Source: JAVBSX01 sp031549565
GTDB taxonomy: Bacteria > Planctomycetota > Planctomycetia > Pirellulales > Thermoguttaceae
Assembly (NCBI GenBank): GCA_031549565.1
Contig: JAVBPO010000183.1
Location: 1-14,758 of the forward strand
Direction: 5' to 3'
DNA: 14,758 nucleotides
Of this stretch, positions 5,298 through 12,911 are shown one piece after another (position 1 is the first letter of the stretch; every line of letters starts with the position of its first letter). Both the position numbers and the translations under genes were made by a program. Under the pieces are notes generated by a model that had not been told where the DNA came from, ran no database searches, and saw only the letters and a program-made list of their open reading frames with translations.

Positions 5298-8200
5298 TTA
5301 CTCCTCCCGATCAATAATCAATGAAACCGGCCCGAGCAAACCGGTGTCACGTAAAGCGTTTTCCTTACCGGGACCGTTGATCGTCCAGGTTTTGCGGTCC
5401 GATTCCGGGAGAGCGGCGTCGTAAACGAGACGGTTGAACCACGTCCCGGTTACGTCGACTTCGAGCGTGTTGACGCCGCTTTGAACGGCTTCACCGAGAT
5501 CAACCCGATACGGCGCGGCCCAACACGTTCCGGCCAGTTGGCCGTTGAGTTTGATTTCCGCGATCATTTCCACGGCCCCGAGATCGAGCGTGTATCGGCA
5601 ATCCTTGTCGACGCGGTCGAGATTGAACGTCGTCGTATAACGAACCGTTCCGGAAAACGCTTTTCCTTCGTCGGACAGATTCAGGTCTTTCCACGGCTTC
5701 AGTTCGTCGATCGGAAGCGATTGCGGAGTTCCCCAACCGTCGGGAAATTCCAACGTCCACGGCGTCGTCAACGCGACGGTATCACGATTCACGTACCGTT
5801 TCGGCGTCAAACCTTTGCCCGGACGAAAGACGACGAAACACGCCCCCGCTTTCGGCAAATCGAGTTCGACTTTGCCGCGGTTTCCTTCGGAAGTGAAAGC
5901 GACCGGTTCCGCTTTTCCGTCGAGCGGATTCCAGATTTCACACGACCCGGCTCGCACACGGAAATCGACGACGCCTTGAAATCCGGTTCCTTTCGGGGCA
6001 CTGACGAAATACCAGTCGGCTCCGTCGGCCCGGCGGTGGACCCAAAGCGGCGATTCCTTGCCGGATTCGGCGATCACATCCGGGGCGATTGCCAACGTTT
6101 TCAGGGCGTCGTCGATCGACATTCCGGACACGATTTTTCCCCGTCCGACCGTGCGTACGCCCGGCTTCGTCTCATTTCCCCAAAGCTCACGGACCACGGC
6201 GTCAAAACGTCGTTGCGAATCCCTGCCGCCGGAAAGCGTTGCGAGTCCTTCCGGGGCGTCGGCGATCACGGTCGCACCGCTACGAACGAGCACGCGGAGC
6301 TTTTCCAGCGTTTGCGGCAGCATCCGTTTGACGTTCGGCATCCAAAGCACGCGGTATCGGATTCCTTCCGGGGTCGTGATTTCCCCGTTTTGGACGCTCA
6401 AACGGTTCAGCAAAACGTCAGGATTACAGTAATCATATTTATACCCGGTCGGGAACGGAAACTCCTGGTCCGGCTTGTGGTTGATTTCGTCGCCGAGGTA
6501 CCATAGCACGTCGGAAACCGGCTTGCCGCGTTCCAAGAGATAACAGCATCGGGAAAGGTATCCGGTGAATTCCGGCATCTGTTTCCACCACGTCTGCCCG
6601 CGAAGAAACGGCGTCCCGATCCCGGAGCCGAACGACGTTCCCGGCGGCAGGAAATCGGTCCGGGGGTTATGGGTGTACGTGTGGAAAACGCAATGCGAGA
6701 CCCCTTCGACGGCGTTGACGTGGAACACTTCCTTGAGCATTTCCCAATGTTCATCCCAAGTCAAGGCGAACGACGTGAACGCTTCGGCGGCGACACGCGG
6801 TTTACCGTACATCCGGGCCGCGGACGCCGTCGGTTTGATCGGTTTGAAGTTCAGGGAGCCGACGAACGCGTCGCTCAGCGGTTGCCAGAATTCGCACATC
6901 GGCACGTCGGCATACTTATAATATTCAAGAATATCCGCCGGAAAAATGTCCCCCGCCGCCGTTTCGTATTGGATTGAAAGGCCGCTCTTTTTCGCAAGCT
7001 CCGCCATACGACCGTAAAACCGATTCGCGAACAGATCGCCGATCGTCCCTCGCCAATCACGCAGGAATCGTTTCGACGTCTCATGATCCTTGACTACGTA
7101 TCCGAACACGGCCGGGAGATATTTTCGAAGCGGATATCCTGTTTTCTGGTGGAAGATTTCCTCCAAGCCGGGCGTCCAGGTTTGCGTTTTACATTCCCAA
7201 CTGTCCAAAAGCATCCCATTGAGTAAACCGTTTTCGAGCGGCCCGTTTTTCCCGGATAAACGTCCGAGATATTCGGCGAATTGAACATCGGGCCCTCGCG
7301 TCGACAGCTTGTCGCATTCCCAACCGGTTCCTTCCGGCGGCGCGGGGCCGTTGCGCATTCCGGTGTTGACGTGTCCGATTCGCAAAATCGTCCAAGTTCC
7401 CTCGGGAAGTTTTTCGCTCAGCTCGCCGGAATCGTTCATTTTGCCCGTCAGATCACGAATCGAATCCAGCGTGATGAACGCTTTTTCCGACTGCCGCGGA
7501 TGCTCTCCTTCACGGACGATACTCCGGAGCGTCCAGCCGGCTTCGGATTCCCAGTTGTTTTTACGTGCGCCACTGAAAAGTCGGAGTGAATTCAAATTCA
7601 TGCCGTGTCGGTTGCCGATCGTGATACGGAACGCTTTTGCCACCGTTTCGTCACAAGCGAGCGAGATCGGTCGGTCGTCCTGCCAACTGCTTTGCGGGAG
7701 ATTAAGTTGCAAAATCTCCTTGGTTTCTCCGCCCGGGATCACGGCTTCGACTTTGACGTTGACATCGGGAGCATAGCAATACGGATGCGAAAAACCGTTG
7801 ATGCTCGAAAGTTCGACTGTTCGCAGCGTCACGTCTTCCGGAAAAGAAACTTCAACCCAATTTGGGTTTTCATCGTTTGCCGGACCGAGATTCAGTTGTC
7901 CTTCGGCGTTTCCTGCCAGACATTTTGCCCAAGGCAACTCGTCCCGGGAGCTTCGGATCGCCTCGGGAACGAGCGGTTTGTCGGTATCGTCCAGCGGTGT
8001 CGGGAAAGCGAGTACGGCAATGTCCTTATAATCCCGCCAATCTTCGTCGGACGGTTGCGGTTTGGGAAGTGAAACCGTGGTTGGGTCGTTGCCGGTTGAC
8101 GCAACATCGGTTCGGCTCCAGACGAGGTGTCGCATCGCGTTGGACGGCTCGATCCAGGGCCCGCCGGACATCGCCCAACCGGGGCAGTTTTGCATCGTGA

Positions 8201-8594
8201 AACGGAGTCCGAGCCGTTGACATTCTCTCGCGGTGTGCCGGACGGCGGCGTCCCACGACTCGCTCAGGCAAGGGATTTGCGGCTCGACGCCCGGCCACGG
8301 TCCGCCGAATTGTCCGTGAAAAAGTTGAATTCCGGAAAAACCCGCTTCCGCGATCGCCTCCAAATCTGCGGTGACACCATCCTGGGCAACGTTGCCGCCG
8401 ATGAAGTGGAACCACGTTTCCGGACGATAAACCTTCGAGGGATTTCGAAACGCGTCCGAATCGCCCGGCCCGAACGACTTCTGGAGTTCGCCGCGCGATG
8501 GAACGACCGATGGGGCCGCCGCACAGGAAATTCCGGCCTGAAACAGAATAACGGTTAAAACAAGGGAGCGTAAAAAGAGCATTCGTAGTGTCAT
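5298..8594 (-). CDS. Secreted GH106-type glycoside hydrolase (alpha-L-rhamnosidase-like)
   Basis: The product has about 1098 residues. It begins with a signal peptide (MTLRMLFLRSLVLTVILFQA, then GISCAAAPS) with probable cleavage in the CAAA region, so the enzyme acts outside the cytoplasm. The mature N-terminus has the GH106-type pattern FRNPSKVYRPETWFHFIGGN, then GVTADLEAIAEAGFSGIQLF and NCPGWAMSGGPW. A middle region carries EAFTSFALTWDEHWEMLKEV and GVSHCVFHTYTHNPR, equivalent to the conserved catalytic-barrel segments. The last ~150 residues form a jelly-roll sugar-binding domain (LDLGAVEMIAEIKLNGQLAG) as in many GH106 and GH2-like proteins. GH106 enzymes release alpha-L-rhamnose from plant polysaccharides such as rhamnogalacturonan; substrate here is inferred from family only. 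The start is uncertain among ATGs at 8648, 8609, 8594 and 8582; none has a clear ribosome site, and 8594 gives the best signal peptide. Confidence 0.85.
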   Translation of the reverse strand: MTLRMLFLRSLVLTVILFQAGISCAAAPSVVPSRGELQKSFGPGDSDAFRNPSKVYRPETWFHFIGGNVAQDGVTADLEAIAEAGFSGIQLFHGQFGGPWPGVEPQIPCLSESWDAAVRHTARECQRLGLRFTMQNCPGWAMSGGPWIEPSNAMRHLVWSRTDVASTGNDPTTVSLPKPQPSDEDWRDYKDIAVLAFPTPLDDTDKPLVPEAIRSSRDELPWAKCLAGNAEGQLNLGPANDENPNWVEVSFPEDVTLRTVELSSINGFSHPYCYAPDVNVKVEAVIPGGETKEILQLNLPQSSWQDDRPISLACDETVAKAFRITIGNRHGMNLNSLRLFSGARKNNWESEAGWTLRSIVREGEHPRQSEKAFITLDSIRDLTGKMNDSGELSEKLPEGTWTILRIGHVNTGMRNGPAPPEGTGWECDKLSTRGPDVQFAEYLGRLSGKNGPLENGLLNGMLLDSWECKTQTWTPGLEEIFHQKTGYPLRKYLPAVFGYVVKDHETSKRFLRDWRGTIGDLFANRFYGRMAELAKKSGLSIQYETAAGDIFPADILEYYKYADVPMCEFWQPLSDAFVGSLNFKPIKPTASAARMYGKPRVAAEAFTSFALTWDEHWEMLKEVFHVNAVEGVSHCVFHTYTHNPRTDFLPPGTSFGSGIGTPFLRGQTWWKQMPEFTGYLSRCCYLLERGKPVSDVLWYLGDEINHKPDQEFPFPTGYKYDYCNPDVLLNRLSVQNGEITTPEGIRYRVLWMPNVKRMLPQTLEKLRVLVRSGATVIADAPEGLATLSGGRDSQRRFDAVVRELWGNETKPGVRTVGRGKIVSGMSIDDALKTLAIAPDVIAESGKESPLWVHRRADGADWYFVSAPKGTGFQGVVDFRVRAGSCEIWNPLDGKAEPVAFTSEGNRGKVELDLPKAGACFVVFRPGKGLTPKRYVNRDTVALTTPWTLEFPDGWGTPQSLPIDELKPWKDLNLSDEGKAFSGTVRYTTTFNLDRVDKDCRYTLDLGAVEMIAEIKLNGQLAGTCWAAPYRVDLGEAVQSGVNTLEVDVTGTWFNRLVYDAALPESDRKTWTINGPGKENALRDTGLLGPVSLIIDREE

Positions 8595-8679
8595 GAGAAT
8601 TGGTGTCATTCGTGTCGTCGTGGACAATGCGGTGTTTTCAAACGGCAACCGGTGCGCCGGGTCCGAGGCGATTCCCGTT

Positions 8680-8708
8680 ATTCTACACGAAATCCCGGGG
8701 CGAGTCGA
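8680..8708 (-). promoter_or_regulatory. Candidate promoter for the glycosidase operon
   Basis: On the minus strand TCGACT (8703-8708) and TAGAAT (8680-8685) are separated by 17 bases, about 85 bases upstream of the chosen start. The -10 matches five of six consensus positions and the -35 matches four. Confidence 0.4.
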
Positions 8709-8755
8709 TCATCCGGGACGTTAAAAAACGAGCCGTACTTTTTCCGCTTTCCCTC

Positions 8756-8784
8756 TTGCAGGGTCGGTTTTGAAATACTACAAT
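8756..8784 (+). promoter_or_regulatory. Candidate sigma70-type promoter for HU
   Basis: TTGCAG (8756-8761), a 17-base spacer and TACAAT (8779-8784) lie about 60 bases upstream of the HU start. This is a strong housekeeping-type promoter divergent from the glycosidase promoter. Confidence 0.6.
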
Positions 8785-8842
8785 GCCCGCAGTTAATGTT
8801 TCCCATTTCCTTTTCACCCCTCATTTTCAGGGAGGACACACA

Positions 8843-9178
8843 ATGGCTAAAGCCGAAGCAAAAGCGGACGTCCAACGACCGCTCACGAAAACCCAAATCG
8901 TCGCCAACATCGCCGAGTCGACCGGACAGGCGAAGAAAGATGTCGACGCCATGCTCGCCGCCTTGGGCGAAGAGATCAAAAAAAGTCTCGGCAAGAAAGG
9001 CCCCGGTGCATTCGTCCTGCCGGGTCTGATCAAGATCGACAAAAAGCAAGTCAAAGCGCAACCGGCGAAAAAGGGCGTCAAGAACCCGTTGACCGGCGAA
9101 CTTTACGATCGTCCGGCCAAACCGGCGCACAAAAAGATTCGCGTTCGTCCGCTGAAAACGCTCAAGGAAATGGTCTAA
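8843..9178 (+). CDS. HU/IHF-family DNA-binding protein
   Basis: The product is 111 residues, longer than the ~90 of canonical HU because of a charged N-terminal extension (MAKAEAKADVQRP) and an extended C-terminus. The dimerisation helices are LTKTQIVANIAESTGQAKKD, VDAMLAALGEEIKKSLGKK and the beta region FVLPGLIKIDKKQVKAQPAK. The DNA-clamp arm region NPLTGELYDRPAKPAHKKIR replaces the usual GRNPxTGE arm, and a C-terminal helix with PLKTLKEMV follows. It should bend and compact DNA in the nucleoid. I chose the ATG at 8843 because GGGAGG (8830-8835) is correctly placed; an upstream in-frame ATG at 8783 lies inside the promoter -10. No co-directional neighbour is closer than 287 bases, so it is probably monocistronic. 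Confidence 0.92.
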   Translation: MAKAEAKADVQRPLTKTQIVANIAESTGQAKKDVDAMLAALGEEIKKSLGKKGPGAFVLPGLIKIDKKQVKAQPAKKGVKNPLTGELYDRPAKPAHKKIRVRPLKTLKEMV

Positions 9179-9210
9179 AACCGATTTCCGATTCTCGCCT
9201 GGAGTTTTTA

Positions 9211-9281
9211 AAGAGCCGCATGCGAAGCTTGCGGAACAGTGGGATGTTTTCCGTGTTCCGAAAGCTGCGCATGCGGCTCTT
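9211..9281. terminator. Very long near-perfect hairpin downstream of HU
   Basis: Two 28-base arms (9211-9238 and 9254-9281) are complementary except at two positions, around a 15-base loop. The arms start AAGAGCCGCATGCG and end GGAACA. It sits 32 bases after the HU stop and could terminate HU transcription. The T-rich tail on the plus strand is weak (TTCATC), whereas TTTAAAAAC follows the stem on the minus strand. Such length also fits a REP- or MITE-like palindromic element. The remaining sequence up to 9465 shows no gene; TACAAT at 9442-9447 could be a -10 for the next gene but lacks a good -35. Confidence 0.6.
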
Positions 9282-9465
9282 CATCGTGAAGTCATCTATT
9301 TTCCGTCCATGATTCCGGGCCTTGTCAGAAATCGGAATCGACACTAAAATAGGAATCTATACGTGCTTCAACCTTTACCGCCCGGCTTGAAGTTATTACG
9401 CTCACGCCGTAACCTTCTCAAAATCAAGCTTCGGGCATTCCTACAATCTTCTTAACGGTGGTTTA

Positions 9466-9963
9466 ATGAAAATATCTGCGAAAACGGAGTATGCTTGCAT
9501 TGCGGTGATGGAGTTGGCCAAAAGTCAGGGTTCAAATGAGCCGGTTCGTATCCGCAATATCGCCGAACAGCATCAAGTTCCACCCCGTTTTTTGGTCCAG
9601 ATTCTTCTCCAGCTCAAAGGGGCTGGAATTGTTTCCAGTATTCGTGGAGCTGCCGGAGGATATCACTTGATTCCGAAACCGGAAGATGTTACGCTGGGAC
9701 AAGTCATGAATATTATCGACGGGCCGGTCCAAACGACCAAACGTCTCGGCGGCGATCAGGATCCCCCTTCCAGTGCCGTTCAAGTCCTTAATCACGTTTG
9801 GGAAACGGCGGAAAAAAAGCGGCAAGACCATCTTTCCAGTGTTTCTTTCGCGGACTTGGTGAAAATGGCCGAACCGCACGCCGCCAAACTCGGACTGCCG
9901 GAAACGATTTTTGAATCACCGAACGACCCGGTTACACAGGACCCCGAGCCGGTTTATGCGTAA
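9466..9963 (+). CDS. Rrf2-family transcriptional regulator without Fe-S cysteines
   Basis: The product is 165 residues. The N-terminal winged helix is typical of Rrf2: MKISAKTEYACIAVMELAKS, then RIRNIAEQHQVPPRFLVQIL, LQLKGAGIVSSIRGAAGGYH and LGQVMNIIDGP. IscR and NsrR carry three cysteines just after this point to hold an iron-sulfur cluster. Here the equivalent stretch (VQTTKRLGGDQDPPSSAVQV) has none, and the only cysteine is at residue 11. This places it with cluster-free members such as CymR, sensing by protein partner or small ligand. A long helix (NHVWETAEKKRQDHLSSVSF) supports dimerisation. The C-terminal ~30 residues are proline/acid rich. Its targets cannot be told from the sequence; it is 60 bp upstream of the TPR gene and may share a transcript with it. 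Confidence 0.9.
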   Translation: MKISAKTEYACIAVMELAKSQGSNEPVRIRNIAEQHQVPPRFLVQILLQLKGAGIVSSIRGAAGGYHLIPKPEDVTLGQVMNIIDGPVQTTKRLGGDQDPPSSAVQVLNHVWETAEKKRQDHLSSVSFADLVKMAEPHAAKLGLPETIFESPNDPVTQDPEPVYA

Positions 9964-10023
9964 GTTCAAAAAGGGGCGGTCTGTGCCGAACCGACCCAAT
10001 TAACGCCCTTATCCCGGAATCCC

Positions 10024-11433
10024 ATGTCAACGGCTTCTTTTCCCGAAATCACGCCCGCCGCTCGCAATCGATTGCAGCAGCTTTTCGAAAACGGAAACAA
10101 GCAAATGAGCTTGGGCGGTTTCGATTATGCTTGCGACATGTTTTTCGAGTGCGTTCTCGGCGATCCCGGCAACATCATCTATCTCCAGTCTTACGTCGCG
10201 AATTTACGGAGAAAGTTCGGGGAAAAGAAAAAGAAAAGCATGTTCTCCATGCTTTCGTCGGGGGGAATCAAAACCGCGGAAGTGAAAAAGAACTGGATGG
10301 GCGTGATCAAAAGCGGACTGGAGCTTTTGAAAGCGAATCCTTGGGACGCTTCCGCGTTGGCATCGATGGGAAAAGCCTGTTTGGAGTTGGGCTTGGAAGA
10401 ATCCGGGCTCGCTTATTTGAAACACTCGATCGAAAGCAACCCGAACGACGCCGAAGTGAATCGCATGGCCGCCCGGATTTTGCGGGAAATGAAAAAATTC
10501 GACGACTCCATCGCCTGCTGGACCCGGGTCACGAAGATCAAACCGGACGACCGCGAAGCGACCAAGGCGATCGGCGACATTATGGTCGAAAAAACGATTT
10601 ATCGCGGCGGATACGACAGCGCCGAATCGTCCCGGGAAGTCCGGGCTTCCGGCTCTTCCGCCGCTGTCAAGGGAAAAGGTCCCCTGATCCCTGAAGACGA
10701 GGATGTTCTCGGACGCCCGCTGACCTTCGAGGAGCAGATTCAAAAACGACTCAAGAAGGATCCCCACGACGTGAGCGCGTACGTCGATTTGGCGGAATTC
10801 TATTTCCAGGCGGATCGGTTCAAGGATGCGGAAGATGCGTATAACAAAGCGCTCGAGATGGATCGGGACAACACCGACCTCACGCTGCAACTGATGGATA
10901 CGGTCCGACGGCGGATCCACGCGGAGCTGCTCCAACTCAAAACCGAATACGAAAAATCGCAGAGTCCCGACATCAAGGGAAAATTTGTCGCCAAAAGGGA
11001 GCAGTACGATAAAAAAGTCCTCGAAGTAGCGCAGGAAAGAGTTCGGCTCGCGCCCGGCAATGCCGGTAATCATTTCGAGCTCGGAACCATCTTCTACCAG
11101 CTCCGGCGGTATAAGGAAGCGATCGGCGAGTACCAACAATCGAAATCCGACGCGACGCGAAAAGGAGAAGCCCTTCTCGCCTTGGGCCAATGTTTTCAAC
11201 AAATCAAGCAGTACAAATTAGCCCAGTCTCATTACCAGGAAGCGATCGACAACATTTCGGACCAGGGAGAAAACAAGAAAAAGGCTTTGTATCTGGCGAC
11301 AAAACTGGCGATCGGGCTCAAAGACTTCGCCAAAGCGGACGATTACGCGAATCAACTGGCGGCGATTGATTTTTCCTACAAAGATATCGGGGAACTCCTA
11401 GACAAAATCGCAAAGGAACACAATAATGGTTGA
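10024..11433 (+). CDS. Cytosolic tetratricopeptide-repeat protein
   Basis: The product is 469 residues with no signal peptide or membrane segment, so it is expected in the cytoplasm. TPR-like helices occur at about residues 8-50 (ARNRLQQLFENGNKQMSLGG), 100-190 (ASALASMGKACLELGLEESG and following), 245-285 (YVDLAEFYFQADRFKDAEDA) and 350-455 (HFELGTIFYQLRRYKEAIGE and two further units). A lysine-rich loop near residues 60-75 and a Ser/Ala/Gly-rich linker near 200-225 divide the repeats. A charged coiled-coil segment spans roughly 300-345. TPR arrays are protein-binding scaffolds; no partner or enzymatic domain is visible. The gene is followed after 81 bases by the S20 gene. Confidence 0.85.
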   Translation: MSTASFPEITPAARNRLQQLFENGNKQMSLGGFDYACDMFFECVLGDPGNIIYLQSYVANLRRKFGEKKKKSMFSMLSSGGIKTAEVKKNWMGVIKSGLELLKANPWDASALASMGKACLELGLEESGLAYLKHSIESNPNDAEVNRMAARILREMKKFDDSIACWTRVTKIKPDDREATKAIGDIMVEKTIYRGGYDSAESSREVRASGSSAAVKGKGPLIPEDEDVLGRPLTFEEQIQKRLKKDPHDVSAYVDLAEFYFQADRFKDAEDAYNKALEMDRDNTDLTLQLMDTVRRRIHAELLQLKTEYEKSQSPDIKGKFVAKREQYDKKVLEVAQERVRLAPGNAGNHFELGTIFYQLRRYKEAIGEYQQSKSDATRKGEALLALGQCFQQIKQYKLAQSHYQEAIDNISDQGENKKKALYLATKLAIGLKDFAKADDYANQLAAIDFSYKDIGELLDKIAKEHNNG

Positions 11434-11448
11434 TCTTTCTTTCTGTAG

Positions 11449-11481
11449 GGCAATCGCCTCAGCCGGGAGTGAGGTTTTGCC
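11449..11481 (+). other. Stem-loop between the TPR gene and the S20 gene
   Basis: Nested arms GGCAA/TTGCC (11449-11453 and 11477-11481) and CCTCA/TGAGG (11457-11461 and 11470-11474) enclose an 8-base loop. TTTT follows the inner stem at 11475-11478, so the inner stem could be an intrinsic terminator for the TPR gene. The outer stem would instead make it a leader structure of the S20 transcript, 34 bases before its start codon. The sequence cannot decide between these. Confidence 0.4.
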
Positions 11482-11514
11482 GGATCGTATCGACACCATT
11501 TGAACAAGGAAAAC

Positions 11515-11787
11515 ATGCCAAATATTAAAAGCGCCAAAAAGAGATTGAAACAGAGTCTTGTCCGCAATGCCAGAAACCGCGCTCTTCGGACGACCATTCG
11601 TAAACGCTGCAAGAAAGTTCTCAAAACGGTCGGGGCCGGAAATTTGCAGGATGCCCAAGCTTCTTTCGCCGACGCGGTGAAAACTCTTGATAAAATGGGC
11701 GACAAAGGAATCATCCACAAAAACGCCGCTGCCCGAAAAAAATCCCGGTTGTCCAAAATGCTCAAAAAACTGAAAGCTTCGGCGTAA
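11515..11787 (+). CDS. rpsT: 30S ribosomal protein S20
   Basis: The product is 90 residues, standard for bS20. It begins MPNIKSAKKRLKQSLVRNAR and continues through RNRALRTTIRKRCKKVLKTV, a middle acidic helix with FADAVKTLDKMGDKG, and the conserved IIHKNAAARKKSRLSKMLKK near the C-terminus. S20 binds 16S rRNA helices early in 30S assembly. The ATG at 11515 is supported by AAGGA at 11506-11510; an in-frame ATG at 11500 would add five residues not found in the family. A stem-loop lies just upstream. The next gene begins 59 bases downstream on the same strand with no terminator between, so read-through to the aldolase gene is possible. Confidence 0.97.
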   Translation: MPNIKSAKKRLKQSLVRNARNRALRTTIRKRCKKVLKTVGAGNLQDAQASFADAVKTLDKMGDKGIIHKNAAARKKSRLSKMLKKLKASA

Positions 11788-11846
11788 GCGGTATATTACC
11801 AGCCCAAAGCGTCAACGCGGGGTGATTTTGTCCCCTCATTCGCGAA

Positions 11847-12911
11847 ATGTACGATTTTCGCAGCGATACGGTCACGAAACCGACCCGCGACATGCTTCGG
11901 GCGATGCTCGAAGCTCCGCTTGGGGACGATGTTCTCGGCGACGACCCGACCGTTTTGATTCTCCAGGAAAAAGTCGCCGATCTTTTGGGGAAGGAGCGGG
12001 CTCTTTTCGTTCCGTCCGGGACCATGTCGAACCTGATCGCGGTGTTTCTGCACTGTCGACCGGGCGAGGAAATGATTTGTGAAGAAAACTCACACATCTA
12101 CATTTACGAGCAAGCCGGATATGCTCAAATCAACGGCGTCTGCGTTCGAACAGTTGCGGGACAGCGAGGAATTTTTTCGCCGGATCAGCTTTTGGCCCAC
12201 CTGCGTACGCCGAACATTCATTTTCCGGACATTAAAGCGGTTTCGCTGGAAAACACGCACAATCGAGGCGGCGGAAGTCTTTGGCCGCAGCAAACTGTCC
12301 GGGATGTTTGTGAAGTCGCGAAAAAGCACCGTTGGACGACTCATTTGGACGGAGCCCGTCTGATGAACGCTGCCGTTGCGACCGGCTTGTCCGCGCAGGA
12401 GCTCGCCGAGCCGTTCGATACGGTTTCGCTCTGCTTCAGTAAGGGGCTCGGCTGTCCCGTCGGTTCGGTTTTGGCAGGCCCGGCGGATGGGATCGACCGT
12501 GCTCTTCGACGCCGTAAAGTGCTCGGCGGCGGTATGCGGCAAGTCGGAATTCTCGCCGCTGCCGCAATTTACGCCTTGGATCATCACGTCGAGCGACTCG
12601 CGGAGGACCACGAAAACGCACGACGATTGACCAAGGGAATTCGTAACCTCGATCCAAATTCGATTCGTTTGAAATACGATCAAACGGACACGAACATGGT
12701 CTTTTTCGACATCGTTTCCGCGAAAATCGCCGCAAACGCCGCAGCGCAAAACTTGGAGCCCGGCGAATATTTCAGTCGCGAATTGGGCAAACGCGGAATT
12801 CTCATGAACGCGACCGCGCCGACGACACTCCGTGCGGTTACACATCTGGACGTCGATTCCCAAGCGGTCGACCAAGCGATTCGGGTAATCGGCTCATGCT
12901 TCGCCAACTGA
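11847..12911 (+). CDS. ltaE: Low-specificity L-threonine aldolase
   Basis: The product is 354 residues, a PLP fold-type I enzyme that cleaves L-threonine or L-allo-threonine to glycine and acetaldehyde. Family signatures are FRSDTVTKPT at the N-terminus, LGDDVLGDDPTV, FVPSGTMSNL, and the ring-stacking histidine at residue 83 in NSHIY. LENTHNRGGG follows, then HLDGAR with the PLP-nitrogen aspartate at 168 and Arg171, and the Schiff-base lysine at 199 in CFSKGLGCPVGS. RRRKVLGGGMRQVG follows as expected. All key residues are present, so it should be active. The start lies 59 bases after the S20 stop with no clear Shine-Dalgarno sequence. The last 16 bases overlap the next gene, suggesting translational coupling with the YidR-like protein. 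Confidence 0.95.
   Translation: MYDFRSDTVTKPTRDMLRAMLEAPLGDDVLGDDPTVLILQEKVADLLGKERALFVPSGTMSNLIAVFLHCRPGEEMICEENSHIYIYEQAGYAQINGVCVRTVAGQRGIFSPDQLLAHLRTPNIHFPDIKAVSLENTHNRGGGSLWPQQTVRDVCEVAKKHRWTTHLDGARLMNAAVATGLSAQELAEPFDTVSLCFSKGLGCPVGSVLAGPADGIDRALRRRKVLGGGMRQVGILAAAAIYALDHHVERLAEDHENARRLTKGIRNLDPNSIRLKYDQTDTNMVFFDIVSAKIAANAAAQNLEPGEYFSRELGKRGILMNATAPTTLRAVTHLDVDSQAVDQAIRVIGSCFAN

Noticed and set aside
5481..6506. 341-codon plus-strand frame opposite the glycosidase
   Set aside because: It is the antisense of an intact GH106-type gene, Arg/Phe/Asp-rich, with no signature.
10204..11202. 332-codon minus-strand frame opposite the TPR gene
   Set aside because: Antisense shadow of a repeat protein; no domain or start signal.
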